NCBI GenBank assembly: GCA_037783415.1
Contig: JAZGTN010000170.1
Coordinates: 2,461,501 to 2,525,500 of the forward strand
DNA length: 64,000 nt
Direction: 5' to 3'
DNA from: Leptasterias polaris
Taxonomy: Eukaryota; Echinodermata; Asteroidea; Forcipulatida; Asteriidae
The translations under genes were made by a program, and so were the position numbers. Positions 13,344-25,300 of the stretch are shown piece by piece. The first letter of the stretch is position 1. The number at the start of each line of letters is the position of its first letter. The notes beneath the pieces were generated by a model. That model searched no databases. It was not told where the DNA came from and worked only from the letters and a program-made list of their open reading frames with translations.

Positions 13344-16300
13344 AGGGGTTTCCTTGTGGTCAAGAGCGAGCTTCGAGGGTCTTGCATTTTTTTCCCTAAG
13401 ATTTACAGACTCTCTTTGTTTATGTCGTTCAAGAAATGTTGATGTTGGATGTAGACCTGTGAAAAAAAACACGACGAATCTTATGCCTTGTAATGAGGCC
13501 TATGCGATCTCCAAACTGTAACCTTGAACACACAAAAATGTAATCACAACACAACCTTATTTTTAATTGGACATGGTTGTAGAAGTTCTCTTTCAGACTT
13601 GCTTTGTATTCCTTCTCCCCGTTTCAAAAGCTAGACAATTTTGGATGTTGGATTTTCAGAACCCCTTTCAGTCTACAAGAACTAAAAGGGTCTGCTACTC
13701 AATAACCTTGTCGTATTTCTCAGAGACACCATTGCACGATAAAAACCAACATGTCAGAGAACAAAACACGGTAACTAAGAATCATCAGCTAACAGAAAAC
13801 AAAAGAGTAACTAAGAATCATCAGCTAACAGAAAACAAAAGAGTCCTTCACCTTCACTTTCCAATGTTGTTCCTCAATCTCACCCGCAAGGGACATTGCT
13901 CCTTCGGTGCTCCCAACACAACCTAGAGATGGCCCTGCTGCCATATCATGGTTCCTGGTTTCTTCCGCTTCCTCAATCTCATCCGCGAGGGACATTGCTC
14001 CTTCGGCGCTCCCAACACAAGGCCCCGATGCCATGTCATGGTTCCTGGTTTCTTCTGATTCCTCAATCTTGTCTATTGGAGCACTGAGTGCCTCACTGAG
14101 CTCTGGAAGAGGAATCAGTGCAAAAACAATACATTTTAAAATAAAAAAGTTTAAACATATTTTAAACTCTAAAATCGCATGTTGCCACCTACTCCTGGGG
14201 CTGAAACAGGGTTACCCCTTCACAGTTCGTAAGGATGTAGGCATGGGTATCATCTACTATGAGCCTAACTGGTCGAGCAGAATGCATTACCTTCCAAACC
14301 GTTTAAGAAGCAACATGTATGGTTAAGTGCCTTGCTCAAGGGCACAAGTGTCATGGCCGAAATTCAAGCCCACACTCTGCTGCTGACAACACCAGAGCTT
14401 GGGTCTGGTGCACTAGACCACTCGGCCACGCCACATTAACTGTGTTAAATGTATTTTCCTTCAACATAACGGCTGTCGCTCTGATAACTTTTAAACCAGA
14501 CACAAAATAGAACGGTAATCGGTTACGAATGAATAATAACTCCTGCAGCTTACATGTACCTTTTGAAACTCGTAAAGCATTCTCCTCGGCAGATGCCAAC
14601 AGATTTTGTTTTTCTTCCAACTCAACTTTCAAGGCAAGGAGTTCCTGCTCTTTACTTAGAAGTAAATCTTTCATACCGTCCTGTTGCTCAAGCTGAGATT
14701 TTAAAACAATCTCTTTGTTCTCGATTATTGATTTCATGTCAGAGTCACGTTCATGCAGTTCTTCTTTCAGCAATAAGATTTCTTGCTCGGACTTCTCAAA
14801 CAAGTTTCTCAGTTGATCATGCTGTGCCATCAGATCCAAAACTTTCTGTTCGTTCTCCAGCGACGTCACCGAGCGCACTTCATATTCTTCCAGTTGGGCT
14901 TTCAATGAGGAGATTTCAAGCTCAGACATTTGGAGGGAGTCTTTGAGCCCATCTTCTTGTTGGTCTAACTGCATCTTCACCTGCACAGCTTCTTCCTCTT
15001 TTTCCTCCACAGATGCTAAGAGAAGTTTGGTTTCTTCTAACGTTGCCCTCAGAGACACTATTTCTTGTTCAGAGTTACTGAGGGTGGCTTTAAGCCTATC
15101 CTGTTCATCCAACTGCTCCTTCATGGCCTCTTGCTGTTTCTCTTCAGCAGACTCTTTCAGACTGTTTGTATTTTCCAGTTGGGCCTTCAGAAGCCTGACG
15201 TCTTCGATCAATGCACTGATTTGGTGATCCGCATCCTGGGTTCGGCTTTCAAGATCAGCCACTTTCTCCTCCGACAGACACAAGGCATCCAACTGCTCCT
15301 TCATGGCCTCTTGCTGTTTTTCTTCGGCCGACTCTTTCTTCAGGCTGTTTGTATCTTCCAGTTGGGCCTTCAGTAGCCTGACGTCTTCCGTCAATATACT
15401 GATTTGGTGATCCGCATCCTGGGTTCGGCTTTCAAGATCAGCCACTTTCTCCTCCGACAGACACAAGGCATCCAACTGCTCCTTCATGGCCTCTTGCTGT
15501 TTCTCTTCGGCAGACTCTTTCAGACTGTTTGTCTTTTCCAGTTGGGCCTTCAGAAGCCTGACGTCTTCATTCAATGTACTGATTTGGTGATCCGCATCCT
15601 GGGTTCGGCTTTCAAGATCAGCCACTTTCTCCTCCGACAGACACAAGGCATCCAACTGCTCCTTCATGGCCACTTTCTGTTTCTCTTCGGCCGACTCTTT
15701 CAGACTGTTCATATCTTCCAGTTGGGCCTTCAGAAGCCTGACGTCTTCGGTCATTGTACTGATCTGGTGATCCGCATCCTGTGTTCGGCTTTCAAGATCA
15801 GCCACTTTCTCCTCCGACAGACACAAGGCATCCGATAGCTGACTGACCATCAGATTCTGCTCCTCCAACTCCTGAATCCTGGACTCCAACCCTTGGTTCA
15901 TGGTCATCAAGTCTGCCAACTGCCGTTCTGCCGATTCCTTACTCTCCGTCACCTGTGATAAGACAGCTCCATTTTCTCTCAGAGTCGTGACTGTATCTTC
16001 CAGTGCAAGAATATGTTCCTGCAGTTCACTGCAGCGAGTATTTGCTTCAAGGAGGGACTCGGCCTGTGATGATGCATCAGTGGCATTTTGAGAGTTTACC
16101 TGCAAGAAAAAAGAGGCAACAAACTATAAAGCAAACAACTTTTCTTTAATTGTAGGAAAGGTTTGAGGAATTTTACAACTGTTTCAAAATGTATTTTGTC
16201 TTTGCTAGGCATATAACTTGACCCTTGAAAAACAATTGTGGATAAAAGAGCTGCCCTACATACTATATAGACCTTTTTAGGTTAATAAAAAATCAATTAG

Positions 16301-19300
16301 ATATTAGATTTACTTTTGGAAGGACATCACCATGCCTGTGTTTTGGAAATATTTTTTCCAGAGTAATGTATACTCAACATCACTTGGACGATGAATATGA
16401 ATCCTATCTTTCATGAATGTGAGGACACAACGAATGCCATGGAAAGGACAGGAGAGGGGGGGGGGGGGTCCAAACAGATACCAGCTAACTAACTTTACCT
16501 CTGTCTGACAATCCACATCCACTGTATCCGCACCAAAGTGAGCAAAGTGGACATGTGCCTCCCGCCTTTTTCTCTTCTTACGTTGAGGGCTGAGAGGGGC
16601 GGAAACGATGCTATCCTCTGTCTCCTTCTCCATGTCCTCCCAGAACCGAAACTGCTTAGTGTTGGAGAAATCTGTCAAACAAGAAAGAGTAAGACCAGGT
16701 TTCAATTTCACAAAAAAGCTAAGATTGATCTTAACTACAAATTACTCTTACTTGCTAAGAAAGTGTGATGTCACAATACAAATCACTATGGTGATAGTAA
16801 CAACTCGTCTTAAGATGAATCTTAGTGTTTTGTGAAATCGGCCCCTGGGGCCAGTCTCATAAAGCTGCTTAATCACAGCAAAAGTATGCTAACCAGAATA
16901 AGGTTACCAACCAAAATGCTGTTCCTCATGTGCGATCTTTGACTGGTATCCTGCTCATTTCTGCTTAGCAGACAACTGTTATGCAATATTTTGCTGCTTA
17001 AGCAGCTCTATGAAATTGGGCCCAGGGCTCGATTTCACAAAAAGCTAAGATTGATCTTTACTCTCTATCATGAGTCTGAATTGCTAAAGCAAAGTGTGAT
17101 GTCACAATACAAATCACAATGGTAATACTGACAACGCAAGATGAATCTTAGTGCTTTGTGAAATCAAGCTCTGGTTTACTAGACACATGATTGCTTTCCA
17201 ACCAGCCTCTTGTCACCGTGCATCGGTGGGCTAGTGGTCACAATATCTGCTCAGTGTAAGGATTTTGGGTTTACATCTCAAGGACTGACCGTACATCTGT
17301 CCAACCCAATATATACCTAAGCTAGACAGCAAAACGCTAACCCCTCACCCCTTTGTGACCAAGTAATCCAATCAACAAAAGGCACCAACAATAGAGTATG
17401 GTGATGAGGGTACCTAATAATCACTGGAGTGCAAAGCAAAAGGTTGCACGGGGCCCTGACAATTGTGGAACGAATCCGTGCAGCTACGATACTGCACGCA
17501 TGCGAAGGCGTTCTTAATTTATCAATGGTCCCTAATAAGATTCAGTCAATAGAAAAAAATAAAATAAAAATATGTTTAAAAATATATACGAAATTGATGG
17601 CAAACGGGTTGTGGAAGAATTTCCCTCTTATATTTAGTATTATTTCTGGTAGTAGTTTCCAGTATAAAGTTGACCGACCATTTGAAAGCCATTCAACTGC
17701 ACTGCTTGATGCAGGGTTTCACAACTGTGCAAAGAACTAGCCAGGGCTCGATTTCACAAAGCACTAAGATTCATCTTAAAGATGAGTTGTCAGTATAATT
17801 ACCATGGTGTTTTTTTATTGCGACATCACACTTTGCTCGCAATTAGGATTGATTCGCAGTTAAGATCAACCATGTAACTCTTTGTGAGGTTGAGCCCTGG
17901 TACCTGTGTGTACTGTGTGAATACATTCACCACCTCATATCATATAGCAGGTTATCATACTAGTTTATCGATTGTTCAAAACCCTACAGTGGATGGTACT
18001 AAATTGTCAGCAAGTACGAGGGTTGACTTGTCCAAAAGTAATGACCGTATCCGAGTCGGCGGCTATTGCTGCTGCTAAGGGTGTTGGTAAGGATTTCCTT
18101 CACCTCAACGCTTGATGGCGTAACGATCAAGCCACAGCTGTAGCCGCTAATACAGACACGGCCTAACACAACTTTACAATAAATGTTTTTTTATATTTTT
18201 TATTCCAGAATTTTGCTTGTCATTTGCTTTCAGTTTAAACTTTCAATATACATTTGGTTTGCGGTAACACTATGTGGCTACATCTACTTTGCTGGGTAGG
18301 TTGTTCTTGTAAGAACTCGTCTTGCTGTCATTCTACTATCGCGGAATAGATTTCAGACTTTAAGGGGAACCCCCTTCTAGCTTAGTTAGGCAAAGAACTG
18401 TTCTGCTTATTGAGTACACTGTATACTCCCCAGGGAGCTGAGATGGTTTAAGGAATGAAATAAATGGCCCAGTGACCAGGGGTAATAATGTTAAGAAGCG
18501 CTTTGAGACGCCCTTGGGTGTGATAAAGCGCGATATAAATCCATATTATTATTATTATTATTACAACCTGCAGTAGGTAGGAAAATATAGACCTTGTTAC
18601 CTTTGTTTACAGATATAGTGACCTTGTACATTCTAATGCATTTACTGATAGGCAAGATACTACACTGGCCATATGGAAACAAAATTACATTTTGTGTCAT
18701 AAAAATTCAAGAATTACAAAAGCAACAGCTGTACAGCTTTTGAGACATCCCCCCTTCTTCATATCAAAAGTTGAGAAAAATCAGACAGTGCAATCTCCAT
18801 AAAACATAAGATTGATTGTATTCTTCCACTGAGCTGCGTAAAAACTGTGCATGCAGGAAGTTCAGGCTCTGTGGCTCTTTTGTAAACATGTGATGTCACA
18901 GGTCACATGGTCTATACACAGCAAGATGTAATCACATGGTTTTACAACGAACAAATTAATATTGATACTTCCCCATGCAATGCCTCAAAAACCACTGACA
19001 AACCTTCACTTTCGACAGAGGTGACTGATTCCGGTGGGGAAGCATCAGCACCCGAATGCCGCATCGCCTCTTCAGTGGATCCCGGTGACTGTGTCGTAGT
19101 CTCTGGGGAAGACAAAGTCTCCTCTACGATGTGGGAAGCCAGTTCCGACGGGGGATTGGGCCTCAAGAGAGGGAGAGGATTCGCCATGCCGGGGCACCAT
19201 GTTTGACGACGCTGGAGGTACAATGCGGGGTACAAATTAATAAAGATAGTGCACAAAGATTGTACATGCACACTGCTTTTTCCAATTCCCTTGGCAGAGA

Positions 19301-22300
19301 GATGTACATGGCTTGTGCATGTCAGAGATTAAAACTGCAGAGAACATTTGCAAGCAAGTATATTAAAGGTAGGGTCATAGCTTGGTTCACTCCAATAAGT
19401 AAACTAACTTGCAAGCCCTGCAGCTGTTGATAGTATAAACTACTTTGAGAAAGGATTCCCTCAAAATGAAAGGAATATGGTTTAAATAATTGTTCACCCC
19501 AAAACATTTGAATCTGGGAAACCATTCATGCATGAATCATTTATGAGATTTCTGAGGGTTCTTGTAGGTTCGCGAATGTTGTGTCCAGATATGTCATGTG
19601 GTTTGAACTTGTTCACCTTGCTCAGCGTGGATGGATTCAACATTCCTGTGAAATTACAGAGATAGTTTCTTTTCCTGTTTTTCTCAGCGAGACACTGCAT
19701 TCAGCTGAAACTTTCACATGAGACTTTTATCAATATCTTTCTTTACAATTGTGTCTCTGTTAATCAGCACTATGTTGCCCCAAAAACCAATCTATGATCA
19801 TATACCTTTAATAGTATTTACGGACTCTGCAGGCATGCAACTCATCAGCCCCCCAAATAGAGGAAAATTACAACAAGCTTGTATTTTCAGAGCACAATGC
19901 TAAATGCTAAATCGATCGCGTGGTTCACTTGCACTCTTACAGCGTCTGGTTCCCGCTGCATCCCCTTATACAAAAAGCAATAAAAACACTACGGAGCCAG
20001 ACTGTGCAAAAAATAGTGTAGAAAGTATGCTGTAGAGGAGAACTTGTGTCTGTGTCTGGACTGTGTAATGCTTTTGTATGTGTAAACTTCCGCGGAGCCA
20101 GACTTTAAGAATCCTGAACCTTTATTTCTTTTTCAATAAGCAATGTTTCTTCAGTGTGATTTTTTTGTCCATCCAACGCAGATTTTGTTTTTTCATGCAG
20201 CGTGTTTTTTTTTTACGCAGAGTTTTTTTGTAACGGCGGATTTCTATTTTATAAAACGCGGATCCGCGGAAGAGTTGCATGCCTGACTCTGAAAATGGAA
20301 CTGAGAAGTTCGGACATAAGCGGCCAATGCTGTCTTCTGATGGCAAGTTCAACAAGCCTTTCAAGAAACTTTGAGGAAGGGAATCAATACCTCGGAAAAA
20401 TCTGATTTAAGTAGGAACTCATGATGCCATACCTTATACTTGGCCTTGGTGGTCTCGTTCGTGGCCATGATTCCACTGATACCAGCCCCGCCCGATACTA
20501 GAATCATCTTCTCCAGCAACTTAATCTTCTGCTCTTGTGTCTCGTGGAGGCGTGTCTTCTCAAGTTCACCCTGCTGCTCGAGCTGTTGTTGGACAGAAAG
20601 TGAATTGTTGATATAAGTAACATTCTTAGAGCTCATAAACAAGGGAATAAAAGAGTGGCGACGAGTTCTTAAACGGCCGTTTAAAACCGGCAGGGTCGTG
20701 GCCGTGCGATAAACGGTCACGACCCTGCAAGGTTTTAAACAACCGTTTAAGAACGAGTCTCTACTCTTTTATTCCCATTCATGAATGCCCTTTTGTTAAA
20801 AAGCAAAACAAATTTACAAGTAGGCCTATAGACAATCTGTGACAATCTGAGAATTTTCGAAGGTTGTACATTTTCAAAAACTTTTGTAAAATTATGTTTT
20901 GTGCGCATTGGGTTGTGTGTACGCACGTGTACAAAAAGATTACACGCGGGTACTAATAGCTATATATTGCGTTCTGTGTAAGTAAATTGGCATAAATGAG
21001 CTTGCGCGCCCAACACGCGAAGCCAGCCGGTCTTAAACAGCTCCAGCTATGTCTTTATCAGCCGTTTAAACACCCCCACGTGACGTGCTCTCCACCAATA
21101 GGAATAGCGAAACTGTCTGGGGTATTTATGAATAACACTTTAAAGGTGATAATAATGTGGTCACCTTCTGATGAAAACAACCTGCACAAAGTACAGGTTT
21201 GATGGCGATGCTGAATAAAATTAAATAACAAAAACTGTCGACATGAAAGAATAGATCAACCACGGGACTAACAACATTTTCCAATATTATTGGATATTTC
21301 AAAGTCACCCATTCAGGGGTTGATCAACAAGGTACTCTTGGGGGTGGGGGGGGAATGGCGCGGCCAGATCTTACACCACTGGGAACGAGGTTGGCTTTAC
21401 ACATCATCCGACCTGCTAATGAGAAATCCACAAATGTCTCTCAAAGTAGACAAGACTGTCTGGTTACTTACCTCAGAGATCTTCCTTTTCAGTTCTTTGA
21501 TTTCTTTTTTTTGCCGTTGCATCATTGCCTCGTCGGACACCACCTCGTTAACCTCTGGTTTGTTTTTGATCGTTTTGGCTCTGCTGGCAAACTGTGTGCA
21601 GATAAATAATGTACATGTAGTCACAAAAGGTGGTTTAGTTGGACAAAAATGGGGGGGGGGGTGGAAAAACCGCCAAGAAACCCACCCAAACAAGCAAACC
21701 CTAAAACATGCATTGAGGTCTCTATAGGACTGTTGGTCAAGAAAGAAACCAACTGATTACCACAGCTCATCCTGTTGGTAATGTGTAGCATAGTTCCACT
21801 GTGAGCCGAGCCTACTTCACACAAACTGGCTCGCTCGATTACCACTAGGCCCATAGGAAAAGCATTGACCAAGGGTTTCTCTGAGAACTATATGCACCTG
21901 TACAATATTTTGGGGACTTTCGGTAATGTTTTGCAAAGTCTCAAGGTCTCGTCAGAATTTTAAGTTTATCCTAAGAAATGTCTCTGAACAAAGTGTTTTT
22001 TAATATTTTAAATTACACACAAATGTATGCCAGCTATGGAGCCGGAAGTAGCCAAAACCTTGTGAGTAAAACAGATGCGAGCTCACGACATAACCATGTA
22101 ATAATCTTCAAAAAAAGAAGAAAAAAAGTTAGCCAATAATTATAGAGACAGAGAGATGGGGATAGAGATACAAATGGCGTCAGAACACATCCAAATGATT
22201 TTCATTTCATAAAACAGTTCAGAAGGGCAAAGTTGTACTGCCCTCTGCCTGCATTTATGTCTCTTTGCTTTATATTCAAAATGGAAAGGGAGGGGGTAAA

Positions 22301-25300
22301 TATTTTTTGAAGGAAACTTGTGAACTTGAAAAGTAGAACTATCGTCCCTTTTCAGATGACCGTGCTATTTTATTACTTGCCATACTGGATGACTAATACG
22401 CGCACACATGTTCGAACTGCACGAACATGTGCTACAAACGCCACAATGGGTGGCAGAATGCATACGCATCCTACATATTTTGCATAGTACTCCAGCATTG
22501 CATGCTTTAAAAAATGTGACGTCAGTGAGAAGATTAAAGTCCTGCAGAGAGATTTAGTTGCAACCAAGCAAATGCGATTGGTGGCTAACTAACTTGTGAA
22601 CAAGGTATAACTTGGTCTGTTTTTGAAGTAAGAGAGGCAGCAGTGTTCATGGCTCTGTCAAAGCCACATTTGGTTTACGTACCTGCAGAGTGCTGTGCGT
22701 CTGCTCAACAGATATCGGCGTGACCGTGCATATGATGGCTGTCTTTGCGTTACCGCCGAGAGACATTTGTAAAATCCTGGTCAGCTTGGAGTCCCTGAAG
22801 GGAATGAACTCGGCACCCTGACTCAGCTTGTTGATCACCATGGCCAGGACGTGAAGACTCTGGTTGATCTTGCAGGCCTCTCTCAAGCGGATACCGTCGG
22901 CTTTAGTCTCATTGGCTCTCTCCGAGCCAGCCAAGTCAACAAGATTCTGAAAGCAATGGCAGAAACTAGCAAACAAGATTGTCTTTCCAAATTTATTTTT
23001 TATTTTATTTCTCTTGAGACCCTTCTCAATTTCGATATTAATTCTGGTGATCGACTTTGTCCCCCCTACTAGTGTAAACAGCGCCCTCTTACATATCTGG
23101 TGTTCAGAGTTCATACTTACTAAGTGGGAAACCTTGACTGCATTATCTACTGATTTCCTTGCTTGACTCGTCTCTCTTGATTCAATGATCTATTTGGTTT
23201 TTAAAGGAAAACAAATAAAATAAATAAATAACTTGATGAACATCTTCTGGTAAAAACCAAACATAGTTAGCAAATTAAAAAGTAAAACACTGATATAAGT
23301 ATTCTTTGGTTGCAGGGAGATAAAATCATGAACACTATTTGCTTTTTACCTTAATCAAGCACATTCAAGATCGTAAATATAAATGTAATCCAAATGACCT
23401 ACCATGCGAAATATTGTGTGTGAGCGACTGCTTTTCTCGTTCATGTCTGTTTGACCAAAGTGACGCCGTGCTGTATAAAGGAAGAACAAAAAGGAATGTT
23501 GAATGGATGTACAAATGTAGTCAATTAGTTGAAACTTTCAGATAGAGATGTTATCTTGGTATCCCAAAGGGTTCACACAAGGTAATAAAGACAGGCACAC
23601 AACTGCAGTTTTTAAAAATAAAAACCAAGTTAATCAGCTTGCCCCAATTTCATAAAGCTGCTTAAGCAAAAGAAAATTGCTAAAACAACTTTTGCTAAGC
23701 AAAAACAAGCAGGATACCAGTCACAGATTGTACACATGACATGGTAACTTGGCTGGTTTATTCTGGTAAGCATAATTTTGTTGTGCTTAGCGACTTTTTG
23801 TGCTTGAGCAGCTCTAGGAAATTGGGCACATTATCTGCCTACTTGTACATGAAGACAATAGGAAACTTTTGGGGACACTAGGTGGCAGCAGACTAACCAG
23901 GTAAATCCATTGTTCTTGGAAGTGTGCGCATGCTTAGAACTGCATAAAAAGTGGAAATTTACCTGGGCCCAATTTCATAGAGCTGCTTAACGGCCGATTC
24001 TGTGCTTACGTACGATTTTCTATTTCATAGCGCTGCTAACCGTAAGCACACGAAAAGGCATGCTAACCTTCCGGTGCTTACTGCACGAAAAAGGAATGAC
24101 GTAAAACAATGCAAATCCATTGTGAACGCGCAAGATGGCTGCCTTATTTTCTTGCTAACCTGTGAAATACACTTATGCTTAAGCAAATTTTTCTGCTACA
24201 GTTAGCACGAAAATTTGCTTACCGTTAAGCAGCTCTATGAAATTGGGCCCTGGTGCTGACCTGACCTAGCATTTCAAAGTCCCCCGCTGCATCCATTTTC
24301 TCAGTATATAATAGGGTCTGGATGCATCCACTATCTCTCTTTCAGGACCTCAAAGAATGTTGAAGACTTTGTTATGTAGAGACTAGTCAAGCTTTATTCA
24401 GATTGATGCGGGCATGTAACTTATATGAAAGCATGCCATGATGTAAGTGGTGCATGATGGGAAGATAAACATTAGACTTGAGTCAGTCTACTAATGGCGC
24501 ACCGCTACAGTCGTGCCACTATCTTTCGAGATAAAAGAACGGTGAAATAACGGAAAATGCACACCTAAGTACGCGCGGTGCACAGAATGAGCCAATGAGC
24601 ATCCTTCTTTTAACCTCTAACCGAGGGGGGCCCTACTCAAATGACGCCATGTGCATCAGATCTTTAGCAACCAAGCCGTTTTAGGGACTGACAATCTTAC
24701 CTTCTCCTTTCTTTAAGAACTGGAGAACCTCCTGGACATTTGTCACAACTTCCTCCGTCAGTTCGTGGACAAAAACAGTTTTCTGAAAGCAAAAAAGGGA
24801 GAGTGTAAACTTTATATTGAGTTTTAAAGCATCACATTGTTGGTTCAGTCAAATAAGGTCCTCATTTCAATGTGTACATATTTTATGACATAAGTTTACC
24901 ATATAATATGAAGGGAACGATAAATTTGAGTTTTCTGGAAGACTAAAAAAGCACTGAGTAAACCAACAGTGCATTGTAACCACACATCAGTGTAAGGATA
25001 CACCAAAACTAACTCTTTATCCCTGATGCAATTAATACATACATGTTTTAAAGGCAGAGTATACCTTTGGTTTTAATCCTTCAAAAAATTTCACTTCAAA
25101 AGATGGTCGCGTTTTTGAGATATCGCCGAAAAACCGGAGCGAATATGTCTATGCAGGAAGAATATTCCCTATACGAATACACAATCTGAAATTTTTTTCT
25201 GACATAAACAACGTCCTACACTTCAATGCACAATACAGCAAGAATCTGCCATTAAGCCTGGGCGACTAGTGCGACTATAGTGTCAAAGTCGCGACTATTG

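Noticed and set aside
14545..14549. Alternative CENP-E exon 14 donor ACAT|GTAAGC
   Set aside because: Joining it to exon 15 creates TAG; the AAAAG|GTACAT donor keeps the frame.
14943..15838. Repetitive plus-strand frames with [15 protein letters not shown] units
   Set aside because: Antisense of the four CENP-E tandem repeats, not a separate protein.
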